A DNA stretch of 64,000 nt from Erysipelotrichales bacterium (GTDB lineage Bacteria > Bacillota_I > Bacilli_A > RF39 > UBA660): NCBI GenBank assembly GCA_022508565.1, contig JAFLUY010000002.1, positions 117,909 to 181,908 on the forward strand, in the 5' to 3' direction. The notes below the pieces were generated by a model. That model made no database searches. It saw only the letters and a list, made by a program, of their open reading frames with translations, and was not told where the DNA came from. Both the position numbers and the translations under genes were made by a program. Below are positions 26,173 to 35,949 of the stretch, in pieces. The stretch's first letter is position 1. Each line of letters starts with the position of its first letter.

Positions 26173-28352
26173 TGGGAATTTTAAATAAAACAGAGCTTGA
26201 AAAAGCATTTGACTATGTTGGAAAAAATGGTGGTTATAAATTAACATTAGAAGATATTAAAAGAGAAAGAGAAACTTTAAAAAACGATGAATTATTAGCA
26301 GAAATAATTTGTAAGATAGTTGAGACTAATAAACAATACGATATTAGAACAAACTATGATAATCTTATCGTGCCAATATTTACGTTTGTTAATCATTTAT
26401 ATCCACAAATAGTAAAAAGTGGGTCTGATATTCCTCTTTTTACTAATCTTTGTACAGTCTTATTAAGAGATAGAAGCTTAAATGATATGGATTTGATCAG
26501 AAAAATCTATTTTGCTTATAATGATAAAACAATCATTGGTGAAACTCTTGATTATTTAAGAACTTTTGCGCAAGCTCCTGAAGGTGAAGAGAAAAATAGA
26601 AAGAACAATATTGACCACATACTTGGCTATTTATGTTTAGCTCGTGAGTATTATGTTGATGATCGTGCTTTATTTTCTGCTTTCATTAATTTAGTAAATA
26701 AAGTTGGAAAAGAAGCAATTATCTTTGGTACTACCGATGAAATAGATAAATTTATCGAAGAAAAATTAAGAGAAGATAAAAGAGCTAATGGAGACTATGA
26801 CATTGATCAAGCAACTCTTGAAGAATTTAGTCGTAAACTTGAATCATTGGGTGTTAGAAAAGAGCAATTACAAACTTTAATTGACCTAGCTGGTAGAACA
26901 AAAACAAATTTAGAAGATATTATTGCATCAATTGAAAGAGAAATTAAAGATGCAGGTGCTGCTCAGTTAAAAGAAATTAAAGAAGCTGGAACAATAACTG
27001 CTAAAGGTTTTGATACTAAATATGAAGAATTATTAAACAAAGAAAGAAAAGGATTAATGAATGAACGCGATTCTATTGTTAAAGAACTAGAAAGAATCGT
27101 TGATGAAAAAAGCATAAATGTTCAAGCAATAGTTGATAGAGTTCAAAAGGCTGTCGAAGAACAAATTGGTAATTTAACATCTACAGCAACAAGAGAAATC
27201 GATCGTATCACTGACTTTGTTAAAACAGACGGAAATGTAAGAAAGATAATCGAAGAACAAAAAAATAGTGAAGAACTTTTAGAGCTTTTAAATAAATTTA
27301 AAGATGTGGCTCCACAACTGGCTTCAGCAAGTGGAACGCCCGGAAATTCAACACAAATTGTTGTTCCTGGTCCTAGTTTAGTAGATGATAATGCATCAGT
27401 TGATTATACAGTTAATTATTATTTTGATAAGTCATATAAATTCAAAGAACGTTTTAAACAAATCATGGATAAAAAAGCAAAACTAGAATCGCAAGGTGAA
27501 ATATTCCATAAAAAATTTGATGATGTTGTCATCATGCATATGCAAAATGAAGCTCCATATCTCTGGGGACCATCAGGCTGTGGAAAAACTTATATGATTG
27601 AAGAACAATTTCCAAAATTATTTGGAACAAATATTGTCACAGGTGGCTTTATTACATTTGAAAATGATGTTTTAGGATTTGTTAATGTTGGTAACGGTAT
27701 ATATGTTCCAAGTGTTTTCTATCGTGCCTATAAATTTGGAGATACAATGTTCTACGATGAAATTGATAAATCTAATGCAAATGGTGTAAATGTCTTATTG
27801 CCTTTTATGAATAGATCAAAAAATCAAAAACATACGTTCCCAAATGGTATTACTATACCAAGACATCCAAATTTCCGTATAATTACAGCAGGAAATACGA
27901 GACTTACCGGCAGTACAGAAGCATATAATACAAGTAAAAAATTAGATGAATCAATTAATCAAAGAGTAATGTTCGTTCATGTTGGTTATGATAACAGAAT
28001 CGAAGCATCAGTCTTAAAAAAAGATTATGAAGGATGGTATGAATTCTGTGTTAACTTCCGTAATGCTCTTGAAAAGTCTGGGCCTGGGTCAATTGATGAA
28101 GAAAACTCATTAGGTACAATTACATCTAGAGATGCTCAGAGTATTAAAGATCATTTAGATGATGGTTCATTTAATGATAAACAAATTATGGAATATCATG
28201 TAATTGAAAATAAAGAAGCTGATTACTTATTTGAAATAAAAAATAATTTAGAAGCTGAAACCTTTGAAACAAAAGAAGGAAAGAAATTATTAAAATTATT
28301 TAATCAAATGGTTGAACCAAAACTTGAGGCCTACAATGAAATGCGCGATTAG
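26172..28352 (+). CDS. MoxR/AAA_5-type ATPase with long N-terminal coiled coil
   Basis: This 726-residue protein has a helical N-terminus (1-200), a coiled coil (about 215-370) and a C-terminal AAA_5 (MoxR/dynein-like) domain. Walker A is GPSGCGKT at about 466, Walker B FYDEIDKSNA near 528, sensor 1 IITAGNTRLTG, and the arginine-finger region DESINQRVMFV. MoxR-type ATPases usually act as chaperones with a partner protein. ATG 26172 overlaps the upstream stop and follows AGGAGGT. The downstream gene overlaps its end by 17 bases. The architecture of a 450-residue coiled-coil extension in front of AAA_5 is not one I can match to a named family. Confidence 0.8.
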   Translation: MGILNKTELEKAFDYVGKNGGYKLTLEDIKRERETLKNDELLAEIICKIVETNKQYDIRTNYDNLIVPIFTFVNHLYPQIVKSGSDIPLFTNLCTVLLRDRSLNDMDLIRKIYFAYNDKTIIGETLDYLRTFAQAPEGEEKNRKNNIDHILGYLCLAREYYVDDRALFSAFINLVNKVGKEAIIFGTTDEIDKFIEEKLREDKRANGDYDIDQATLEEFSRKLESLGVRKEQLQTLIDLAGRTKTNLEDIIASIEREIKDAGAAQLKEIKEAGTITAKGFDTKYEELLNKERKGLMNERDSIVKELERIVDEKSINVQAIVDRVQKAVEEQIGNLTSTATREIDRITDFVKTDGNVRKIIEEQKNSEELLELLNKFKDVAPQLASASGTPGNSTQIVVPGPSLVDDNASVDYTVNYYFDKSYKFKERFKQIMDKKAKLESQGEIFHKKFDDVVIMHMQNEAPYLWGPSGCGKTYMIEEQFPKLFGTNIVTGGFITFENDVLGFVNVGNGIYVPSVFYRAYKFGDTMFYDEIDKSNANGVNVLLPFMNRSKNQKHTFPNGITIPRHPNFRIITAGNTRLTGSTEAYNTSKKLDESINQRVMFVHVGYDNRIEASVLKKDYEGWYEFCVNFRNALEKSGPGSIDEENSLGTITSRDAQSIKDHLDDGSFNDKQIMEYHVIENKEADYLFEIKNNLEAETFETKEGKKLLKLFNQMVEPKLEAYNEMRD

Positions 28353-29235
28353 CCAACATAAAGGTAAAAAAGTATATAATATTAAATTTTATAATTTAGC
28401 CCAAATGTATTCTTATTTAAAAAGTGATCCTAAAATAAATTATAAAATTTTTCCGGAACCAGCTAGTCATGAAAAAGAAAGAGCAGGAGAAAACTTTTTT
28501 GGTTCATCTTTAGCAGACTCAATAGAATATTTAAAAGATGGTTATAATCAAGGATTGAACAACTTTCTTGAAGCTAGTAGTAAATTGTCAAAAATTGGTA
28601 ATCCAACCAGTAGTGGTAAGGAGTCACAATTATCTGTTTATGGAAATGTAGCTATACCAGCATTAGTTGCACAAGGGGTTAACGAATGTATGCTAAGAAC
28701 TGATGTTGAAGATACAAAAGTTATCGATGTATTATTTAATTTATCTTATCCTGCGCATACAACAGGAGCACAAATTCGCAATAGAGGTTTAGCAACATTA
28801 TATATAATTAAAACATTAGAGAAAAAAGGATATTTAATTAATTTTAAAGCATTCGAATTATCGAAAAGTGATTATGAAATGTTCCATCTTAGTATAGACT
28901 TAAAAAAACCAGGAGATTTATTCTTAGATGAAAAGAAATGCTATTATCCAATGGTAGGAAAAGAATTTTTAAGAAGAATTTTATTTAGAATAATGGAATC
29001 AACCCCATTAGAAGATAGAGATTGGACTGGTGGTTATGGAGAATCATGTAGTAGTAGTGAAATGCGTGATTTCTTCAAAGCTAAGAAAAAAGATATTGTT
29101 ATTAGTAGCCCTGGTGAAATGGCTATAAGAGGAAATAACATTTATGAGGATTCTTTAAGTTTAATAGAAAGCTTAGAAATACAAGATGAATTTGATGTAA
29201 AAAAATTAAAATATTTTGCTAATAAAAGTGAATAG
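28336..29235 (+). CDS. DUF7192-like protein, partner of the AAA ATPase
   Basis: This 299-residue soluble protein resembles proteins annotated DUF7192 that accompany AAA_5 ATPases, often in phages. The shared pattern is a VYGNVAIPALVAQGVNECML segment, then strands and an NRGLATLYIIKTLEKKGYLINFKAFE helix-strand unit like a VWA-type Rossmann fold. I recall this from family patterns and could not search. A classical MIDAS motif (DxSxS) is not seen. The ORF track begins at TTG 28312; GAGG (28326-28329) supports ATG 28336, which leaves a 17-base overlap with the ATPase gene and implies coupling. Confidence 0.5.
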   Translation: MKCAISQHKGKKVYNIKFYNLAQMYSYLKSDPKINYKIFPEPASHEKERAGENFFGSSLADSIEYLKDGYNQGLNNFLEASSKLSKIGNPTSSGKESQLSVYGNVAIPALVAQGVNECMLRTDVEDTKVIDVLFNLSYPAHTTGAQIRNRGLATLYIIKTLEKKGYLINFKAFELSKSDYEMFHLSIDLKKPGDLFLDEKKCYYPMVGKEFLRRILFRIMESTPLEDRDWTGGYGESCSSSEMRDFFKAKKKDIVISSPGEMAIRGNNIYEDSLSLIESLEIQDEFDVKKLKYFANKSE

Positions 29236-29273
29236 TTATGTAAAACCTAAGTAAATTATTGTCACTTTAATAG

Positions 29274-29326
29274 ACAACACCCTCCTAAAAATATTAAAAT
29301 AAAGAAAATAGGAGGGTGTTGTTTTT
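29274..29326 (+). promoter_or_regulatory. Perfect 14-bp hairpin burying the DUF1292 ribosome site
   Basis: ACAACACCCTCCTA (29274-29287) is fully complementary to TAGGAGGGTGTTGT (29309-29322) across a 21-base A-rich loop. The 3' arm contains the AGGAGGG ribosome site of the next gene and is followed by TTTT and the ATG. It can terminate the upstream operon and can also block initiation at the DUF1292 gene unless opened. Confidence 0.8.
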
Positions 29327-29575
29327 ATGGAAAAAGGACAAATATTTGATATTGAAATAGATGGAGTATTAACATCAGCAGAATTATTAGATATTGTTGA
29401 TTATAATGACGCTAGTTATGCTGTATATTCTGTTGAAATAAATAGTGACGCAAATAATTTATATGTTTCTAAGGTTATAAAAGATGCAAATGGAAACGAT
29501 GAATTAGTTGATGTTGAAGATGAAGAGGTAAAATCTTATATCTTAAATATTGTTAATGAAGCTATAAACGGATGA
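29327..29575 (+). CDS. DUF1292 family small acidic protein (YrzB-like)
   Basis: This 82-residue protein has the DUF1292 layout: FDIEIDGVLTSAELLDIV, then an SYAVYSVEINSDANNLYVSKVI strand pair and an acidic EDEEVKSYIL C-terminal helix. The family is widespread in Firmicutes with unknown role. Its ribosome site is locked in a 14-bp hairpin, so expression may be regulated at the RNA level. The next gene begins 10 bases after its stop and is probably co-translated. Confidence 0.8.
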   Translation: MEKGQIFDIEIDGVLTSAELLDIVDYNDASYAVYSVEINSDANNLYVSKVIKDANGNDELVDVEDEEVKSYILNIVNEAING

Positions 29576-29585
29576 GGTGATTAAA

Positions 29586-30308
29586 ATGACTTATGAAGAA
29601 CTTGTTCAACAAATTGATGGCGTAAGTTCATTTAAAGAAAAATTAAAATTATTAAATCAACATAAAGATTTGTTGTCTAAGCAGTACGAAACTGTAAAAG
29701 GTCAACCAAATACTTATGTTAAGTCAGCTGCTCAAGATAATGAAGTAGTTGAACCATTGCCTAATGAATTACCAAAATATACTTTTGATGTAAGTGAAGA
29801 ACAAAAAATGAAACATGTTCATAAAACAAATAGCTCAAAAAGTAAATTAGTAATTGTACCTTCATTACTAGTGAATAATGTCAAAATTGCTTTGAATGAA
29901 GCTAAAATTTCAGCAAAAGAAGAAAAGATCCAAAAAGCTGAAAAGCCTAAAAGAAAGAACTTACTCCTTGCAGGAATTCAAAAAGTATCTAGCGCCAAAG
30001 CTTTCTTAGTATCTATTCCAAGAAACACTATTGGTCGATTAATTAATTTCACTTTATATAAATATGGTGAATGGTATGTGAATGAATTAGATAAAGATTT
30101 AGAAGACGATAGACTTGATAGATTAGAAGATGCAGAAAAGATTGACCACATGTATCAAAAAGAACAACACAAACAAGCAGTAGCTGACATGACAGCAGCA
30201 CTAAAAGAAAATGATGAATTAATAATACAAGCTCAAAAAGAATACATTAATGAACTTAATGCATTTAATCTAGAACCAGAACCTGAAAGTGCGAATCTTA
30301 CAAGATAA
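29586..30308 (+). CDS. Unknown basic helical protein
   Basis: This 240-residue protein is not recognised. It has a helical acidic N-terminus, a basic middle (KEEKIQKAEKPKRKNLLLAG) followed by a moderately hydrophobic amphipathic part (FLVSIPRNTIGRLINFTLYKYGEWYV), and a charged helical C-terminus. The middle could bind membrane or nucleic acid peripherally; there is no signal peptide. The ORF track uses GTG 29577, but that is part of the GAGGTGA ribosome site, so ATG 29586 is preferred. It forms a pair with the DUF1292 gene. Confidence 0.65.
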   Translation: MTYEELVQQIDGVSSFKEKLKLLNQHKDLLSKQYETVKGQPNTYVKSAAQDNEVVEPLPNELPKYTFDVSEEQKMKHVHKTNSSKSKLVIVPSLLVNNVKIALNEAKISAKEEKIQKAEKPKRKNLLLAGIQKVSSAKAFLVSIPRNTIGRLINFTLYKYGEWYVNELDKDLEDDRLDRLEDAEKIDHMYQKEQHKQAVADMTAALKENDELIIQAQKEYINELNAFNLEPEPESANLTR

Positions 30309-30334
30309 TAAGTAATCAACTTATTATCTTTTTT
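30302..30334 (+). terminator. Terminator after the 29586 gene
   Basis: AAGATAATAAGT and ACTTATTATCTT form a 12-bp perfect stem overlapping the stop codon, followed by TTTT. Confidence 0.85.
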
Positions 30335-30377
30335 ATTTTTATAAAGTACGATATAATTAATTTATCAGGGTGATGAC

Positions 30378-32063
30378 ATGAAAAAATTTAATGAATTAAA
30401 ATATGAACGCATAAACTTTGACGAGACAATAGAGAAAATCGAATCTTTAACTAACGAATTAGAGATGACAAAAGATTATGAATCATTTATTCAACTAACT
30501 AGAGAGATTATCTCAATCCAAAATCATATTGAAGAAATGTTTGACTATGCTGATATTAGAAATATGCGTGATAGCAAAGACGAATTTTATGAAAGCGAAA
30601 TAAGCTATTGGACTGAATTTAAACCTAAATTCGATATCTTATTTTTGCCATTCTATAAAATTATTATAAATTCTTCTTTTAAAGAAAGACTACTCGAGAT
30701 AATTCCATCTAATTTCTTTAGTACAATAGAATATCAACTTAAAACAACTTCTGAAGAAGTAGTTCTTTTACAAAAACATGAAAGTGAATTAAAAAATGAA
30801 TATAAAGCACTTAATGCATCAAAAATAATGTTTGATGGAAAAGAAGAAAATAGAGCATTTGTTGCAAGCTTTTTCAGTGATAAAGATAGAGCTACACGTA
30901 AAAAAGCGCATGATGCTATAAATGATTATTATTATTCAAAACAAAAAGAATATGATAAATTGCTATTTGATTTAGTTAAGACAAGAAATGAAATAGCCGG
31001 GTGTTTAGGTTTTGATAACTATGTAGCTTATAGTTTATATAAATTAAGAAGGTTTGGTTATAACTATGATGATATAAAAGTATTTAGAGATAATATAAAA
31101 AAATATTTTGTTCCTCTAAATAAAAAATTATCTGAATGGCAAAAAGAAGAACTAGGTCTTGAAAAGTTAGAATATTATGATACAGTTTTCTTTAGTGAAA
31201 TGCCAAAGTCAAAATATATTGGGGCTGATATGTTAAGAAAATTATCTTCAGCATTAAAGAGTATTGATTCTAACCTAGCTACATTTTTTGATGAAATGCT
31301 AGAAAATGGTTATATAGATTTATTACAAAGAGATAATAAAGTTAATTTTTCAATTACCAATTATTTATCTGAATCTGGCATACCAACAATAACAGGAAAC
31401 TTTAAAAATAACTATAATGATATTTTTGTAACGACACATGAATTGGGACACTCGTATCAAAAACATTGTGCATCAATAAAAGATAGAGATTATATAGTTT
31501 CATCTTTATTAAAATATCCAACTCTTGAGATTGCTGAAATGTTTTCTCATGCAATGGAATTAATATCACTAGCTTATCTTCCTCACTTTTTTTCGGATGA
31601 TGATTATAAAAAGTTTTGTTTCATGAAAATATATACTTTTGTTTCTATGCTACCATATATATGTTTAGTAGATGAATTTCAAGAAAGTATTTATTCAAAT
31701 ATAAATTTAACTGTTGAAGATATAAGAAAAACATGGTTAGATTTAGCTAAAAAATATGGCTTGAAATACCACGAATCCGGACATATTAACATTAAATCTG
31801 GTGGTTACTTTTATCGCCAGTCACATTTATATTTAGATCCTTTCTATTATATTGATTATGCTCTTTCTTATTTTGGAGCTTTCATATTATGGGATAATTG
31901 TAAAGAATCTTTAGATTTGTTTAGAGAAATTGGTGGAATCGCATCATATTATTCATTTGATGAACTCATCCATAAATATGGATTACCAAACCCTTTTAAA
32001 GAAGAAACTGTTCATCATATCGCTAAGACTTTAGAAAATGAACTTATAAGTAAAAGACCATAA
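30378..32063 (+). CDS. M3-family oligoendopeptidase (PepF-like)
   Basis: This 561-residue metallopeptidase has the zinc motif HELGH at 354-358 in IFVTTHELGHSYQKH and the downstream Glu in LEIAEMFSHAMELI, as in M3B oligoendopeptidases. The C-terminal GGYFYRQSHLYLDPFYYIDYALS segment carries the conserved substrate-binding His/Tyr positions. It should cleave short cytosolic peptides. Length matches PepF (560-600). AGGGTGATG is the ribosome site before ATG 30378. A terminator starts at the stop codon, so it is monocistronic. Confidence 0.9.
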   Translation: MKKFNELKYERINFDETIEKIESLTNELEMTKDYESFIQLTREIISIQNHIEEMFDYADIRNMRDSKDEFYESEISYWTEFKPKFDILFLPFYKIIINSSFKERLLEIIPSNFFSTIEYQLKTTSEEVVLLQKHESELKNEYKALNASKIMFDGKEENRAFVASFFSDKDRATRKKAHDAINDYYYSKQKEYDKLLFDLVKTRNEIAGCLGFDNYVAYSLYKLRRFGYNYDDIKVFRDNIKKYFVPLNKKLSEWQKEELGLEKLEYYDTVFFSEMPKSKYIGADMLRKLSSALKSIDSNLATFFDEMLENGYIDLLQRDNKVNFSITNYLSESGIPTITGNFKNNYNDIFVTTHELGHSYQKHCASIKDRDYIVSSLLKYPTLEIAEMFSHAMELISLAYLPHFFSDDDYKKFCFMKIYTFVSMLPYICLVDEFQESIYSNINLTVEDIRKTWLDLAKKYGLKYHESGHINIKSGGYFYRQSHLYLDPFYYIDYALSYFGAFILWDNCKESLDLFREIGGIASYYSFDELIHKYGLPNPFKEETVHHIAKTLENELISKRP

Positions 32064-32090
32064 AGAGAATAAATAAAATTCTCTTTTTTT
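32062..32090 (+). terminator. Terminator of the M3 peptidase gene
   Basis: AAAGAGAAT and ATTCTCTTT with a loop of seven bases and a T run. Confidence 0.8.
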
Positions 32091-32112
32091 CATATACTTA
32101 ACTGGTGATACA

Positions 32113-34020
32113 ATGTTTCAAGATAATTATAAGAATCGCGTGTTAGTAGTTTTTTTAGTAGTTATATTATTATTTGTTTTAGTTATATGTAAAATATTTT
32201 TTATTCAAGTAATTCAGTATGACAAATTAAATGATTTAGCAAATGATTTATGGAGTAGAAATCTTCCAATCACAGCAGATCGTGGAAAAATAACCGATCG
32301 TAATGGAGTAGTGTTAGCCGATAATATTACAACTACTTCTTTAGTGGTTGTTCCAAATCAAATTGAAAATAAAGAAGAAGTTGCAAGAGCTATATCTGAT
32401 ATTTTAGGTGTTTCCTATGATGATATTTATAAACACTTAAATAAGAAAACAAGCATTGAAAGAATACACCCAGAAGGAAGACAATTAAGCTATGAAGTAG
32501 CAGATAAAATAAATGCTTTAAATTATGATGGAGTTTATCTTTTAAAAGAATCAAAAAGATATTATCCGTACAAAACTCTTCTTTCTCATGTTTTAGGCTA
32601 TGTCGGAATAGATAATCAAGGCCTATCAGGAATTGAAAGTTATTATGATGAATATCTAACTGGTGAAGACGGAATGATTAAATATTATTCAGATGGAAAA
32701 GGAAAAAGAATAGATAAAGCATCATCATACACATCTCCTCAAGAAGGTTTAACTATTAATTTAACAATAGATATAAATATTCAAGAAGCAATAGAAAGAG
32801 AACTTGATAATGCCGTTTCTAAATATAATCCAGAACAAGCTTTAATAGTTGTAGCTAACCCTAAAACTGGGGAGATTCTAGGCATGTCTAGTAGACCTAA
32901 CTTCGATTCTAATAATTATAAACTTTATAATACAGAGGTAATTAATCGTAACTTACCTATATTTAATACCTATGAACCAGGATCAACTTTTAAAGTAATT
33001 ACTTTAGCTTCTGCAATAGAAGAAAAGAAAGTAAATATTTTTGAAGATGATTACTATGACTCAGGATCAATAAATGTTGAAGGATCAAGAATAAAATGCT
33101 GGAAAGCAGGAGGACACGGTGCTCAAAGAATGCTTGATGTTGTTAAAAACTCTTGCAATCCTGGTTTTGTAATAATGGGACAAAGACTAGGGAAAGTTAC
33201 ACTAATGAGTTATATAAAAAAATTTGGTTTTGGTGAAAAAACAGGAATTGATTTGTCTGGTGAAGAGAATGGTATACTTTTTAAAGTAGAGAATATGGGC
33301 CCAGTAGAAACAGCAACTACAGCTTTTGGCCAAGGTGTATCTGTAACTCCAATTCAACAAGTTATGGGAGTATCTGCTGCTATTAATGGAGGTTCTTTAT
33401 ATACGCCTTATATAGTAAAATCTATTTCTAATCCACAAACTTATGAAGTTTTAAAACAATATGAACCGGTATTTAAAAGACGTGTTATTAGTGAAGAAAC
33501 ATCAAAACTTGTGCGTTTTGCTTTAGAAAGTGTAGTAGCACAAGGGACAGGAAGAAATGCTTATATAAATAATTACAGAGTTGGTGGAAAAACTGGAACA
33601 GCTCAAAAAGTTCAAAATGGTGCTTATATGGATGGAAACTATATTTTATCTTTTATAGGTTTTATGCCGGCCAATGATCCTAGTGTTGTTGCCTATGTTG
33701 CTATCGATAATCCAAAGGGAGTAGTGCAATATGGTGGAACAGTAGCAGCCCCAATTGCTAAGTCAGTTTTACAAAGTTGTATTGATATTTTAGGTATTGA
33801 AAAGAGCAAATCAGATATAACTCGTGAATATGAACTTTGGGATATTAAATATTTTGAAGTTCCTGATGTTACGGGTATGGATAAAACGACAGCCAGAAAA
33901 ACTTTAACTGAACACTTCAGTGTTGAATATTCTGGAAACGGTGATACAGTAATCTATCAAGCACCAAGTAAAGGTGAATATATAAAAGAAGGAGATAAAG
34001 TCAAATTGATGCTTAATTAA
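32113..34020 (+). CDS. Class B penicillin-binding protein with PASTA domain (PBP2B/SpoVD-like)
   Basis: This 635-residue protein has an N-terminal transmembrane anchor (about 10-32), the class B dimerisation domain with RGKITDRNGVVLA, and a transpeptidase domain with SxxK at 291-294 (PGSTFKV), SCN as the SxN motif (SCNPGF) and KTGTAQ near 493. A single PASTA repeat begins VPDVTGMDKTTARKTL at about 575. It crosslinks septal or spore peptidoglycan and would work with the FtsW encoded 8.6 kb downstream. GGTGAT lies just before ATG 32113, and a TATACT box sits right after the previous terminator. Confidence 0.92.
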   Translation: MFQDNYKNRVLVVFLVVILLFVLVICKIFFIQVIQYDKLNDLANDLWSRNLPITADRGKITDRNGVVLADNITTTSLVVVPNQIENKEEVARAISDILGVSYDDIYKHLNKKTSIERIHPEGRQLSYEVADKINALNYDGVYLLKESKRYYPYKTLLSHVLGYVGIDNQGLSGIESYYDEYLTGEDGMIKYYSDGKGKRIDKASSYTSPQEGLTINLTIDINIQEAIERELDNAVSKYNPEQALIVVANPKTGEILGMSSRPNFDSNNYKLYNTEVINRNLPIFNTYEPGSTFKVITLASAIEEKKVNIFEDDYYDSGSINVEGSRIKCWKAGGHGAQRMLDVVKNSCNPGFVIMGQRLGKVTLMSYIKKFGFGEKTGIDLSGEENGILFKVENMGPVETATTAFGQGVSVTPIQQVMGVSAAINGGSLYTPYIVKSISNPQTYEVLKQYEPVFKRRVISEETSKLVRFALESVVAQGTGRNAYINNYRVGGKTGTAQKVQNGAYMDGNYILSFIGFMPANDPSVVAYVAIDNPKGVVQYGGTVAAPIAKSVLQSCIDILGIEKSKSDITREYELWDIKYFEVPDVTGMDKTTARKTLTEHFSVEYSGNGDTVIYQAPSKGEYIKEGDKVKLMLN

Positions 34021-34048
34021 CATTTTAATGCCAATAAAATGTTATTTT
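34019..34048 (+). terminator. Terminator of the PBP gene
   Basis: AACATTTTA and TAAAATGTT with a seven-base loop, followed by ATTTTTG. Confidence 0.75.
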
Positions 34049-34095
34049 TGTTTAAATTATCGATATTTTTTGATATTATTATTATAGGTGATACT

Positions 34096-35949
34096 ATGGA
34101 TGTCGAAACTTTTACAAATAATGTAGCGTCTGCTCATAATAAATGTAGTACAGAAATTAAGGAAAATTTAGTTTCTATTTTTGCTGCCGAAGAACAAGAC
34201 ATCAGACAGAGATTAACAGAAATTATTAAAGGGTATTTTCCTGCCTTTCAAACATGGAAGATATCTGATCTTTTAGATGCGTCTTTTAAAAGTTTTAAAG
34301 AAACTCAAAATGCAATTGGAAATCAAATATCTGAAAAAGTTGAGATAGCAACCAAATCAGCCGTACGTATGTCATCAAAGATACCTATGGAAAGAGTTAG
34401 TTCAGCATTTAGTACTCTAGTTCATGAATTATTGACTGATAACGCTTTAAATCAAATTGAAGTGCCAGCAGCTGAAATGCTTAGTAGCATAAATAGCTAT
34501 CTTAAAAAGAATGAAGCAGCAGAATTATATACACAAGAAAAAGAAACTTTTGATAGTTTAGTTAGAGTAAATGTTAGTCTTGATGACTATATTTCAAACT
34601 TAGTACAAAAGGTTAAAAAATCATCACAAAATATATTAGGTGAGATTTTTGAAGGATATGTTAAAGATATTATATCAAGAATTGAAGAATATCTTGAAAA
34701 GTCGGCATTAGACATTACTACAAAAGTAAATCTTGCAACTGCTCTTAGAACAGCAGGATATTCAATTGCTGTTGAAGAAGCTAGCTTGATTTTAACTGAT
34801 ATAGAAAATAACAAAAAATATGAATTAGAGAAAAAAGAAGGTAACACTTATACAACAACTGATGGAAGTATCACGATTGTTGAAGATACTGATATAAGAT
34901 TTAAAAATGCGAATTCAGTATTAACTATAGGAGATAAAACCATTTGTGTCGGTACAGAAGAAAATCCATATCACATGATAATATCACAAGATTATGAAAA
35001 TCATTTTGAAGTTTATTATAATACAATACAAGAAAATGATTTAGTAAAAACAAGATTAATAATTGATACTATAAGCGTTTTATGGCCTGGAATAATAAAA
35101 AGTTTAGAAGAATATGCTGGATTTAGAGAACTTAGAGAAACTGCTAAAACAGCTGATGAATCAAAGAATAAATTCTATAAAGATGAAAATGGAATTGATA
35201 GAATAAATGAAACTCATAAAGAAGAATTATATGAAGCAGCTCATATTTTAGGATTTGAACTAACAAGTGATGAACTAGGAACATATTTTGAAAAAAGTGG
35301 AGAAAAACATAAAATCATCTATGAAAATGATTTAGTTAAATTTGAAGATGATCCTAGTATAACAATAACACTAGATTTATATATACTTGGTAAATTTGAA
35401 CTTATTGGGCCAATGTTAAAATATACTGATTCAAGCCGTGGAATTACATTAATCGCAAATGAAGATTTAAGTCACATGAGCTTACATATTCGCAATAATG
35501 CATATTTGATGGATTATGAAGATAAAGCAAAATATGGAATGAGAAAAGCAGGGAAAAAGGTAGAAAGTCATCCAATTATTAGAGGAGAAGTTGAATCTGT
35601 ATTTGAAGAATACATGCCAAACGCTTTAAAACGTTTTAACCAAAAATATGTAAGTCCAAATATTCCAAGACCAGCTGCATTACATCCACTAGATGAATTT
35701 GAATTAACTGATGATAAAACGGTAGAACAAGCAAAAGAACCAGAAGTATTAGTTGAATCAAATAAAATTACAGATTTACTTGCTGAATTAGCAAGAGATC
35801 AAGAACTTCAAGAAGAAATTGAACCAGACGTACAAGGTAACAGTTTACCAACAATACTAGATGAAGACTACCAAGGACAAATTGTAAACTTACTAGATGG
35901 TGATCCATCACTTGTTGATGAAATTGGTACATCAAGATTAGGTATGTAA
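34096..35949 (+). CDS. Unknown large soluble protein
   Basis: This 617-residue protein is not recognised. Residues 1-225 are helical with heptads, including segments rich in Ser/Thr/Ala (ISEKVEIATKSAVRMSSKI) reminiscent of methyl-accepting or PspA-like helices but without their signatures. Residues 225-480 are strand-rich, and the tail beyond 530 is acidic and disordered. The ORF track includes a hydrophobic N-terminal extension from 34039 that overlaps the terminator of the PBP gene; AGGTGAT before ATG 34096 gives the real start. It has its own terminator. Confidence 0.65.
   Translation: MDVETFTNNVASAHNKCSTEIKENLVSIFAAEEQDIRQRLTEIIKGYFPAFQTWKISDLLDASFKSFKETQNAIGNQISEKVEIATKSAVRMSSKIPMERVSSAFSTLVHELLTDNALNQIEVPAAEMLSSINSYLKKNEAAELYTQEKETFDSLVRVNVSLDDYISNLVQKVKKSSQNILGEIFEGYVKDIISRIEEYLEKSALDITTKVNLATALRTAGYSIAVEEASLILTDIENNKKYELEKKEGNTYTTTDGSITIVEDTDIRFKNANSVLTIGDKTICVGTEENPYHMIISQDYENHFEVYYNTIQENDLVKTRLIIDTISVLWPGIIKSLEEYAGFRELRETAKTADESKNKFYKDENGIDRINETHKEELYEAAHILGFELTSDELGTYFEKSGEKHKIIYENDLVKFEDDPSITITLDLYILGKFELIGPMLKYTDSSRGITLIANEDLSHMSLHIRNNAYLMDYEDKAKYGMRKAGKKVESHPIIRGEVESVFEEYMPNALKRFNQKYVSPNIPRPAALHPLDEFELTDDKTVEQAKEPEVLVESNKITDLLAELARDQELQEEIEPDVQGNSLPTILDEDYQGQIVNLLDGDPSLVDEIGTSRLGM

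Noticed and set aside
23612-30308. Prophage or mobile element carrying the TelA/AAA genes
   Set aside because: No integrase, terminase, capsid, tail, transposase or flanking repeats are seen, and base composition and ribosome sites look like the neighbours.
34039-34095. Hydrophobic N-terminal extension of the 34096 protein
   Set aside because: It is read from the PBP terminator and has no ribosome site, while AGGTGAT precedes ATG 34096.
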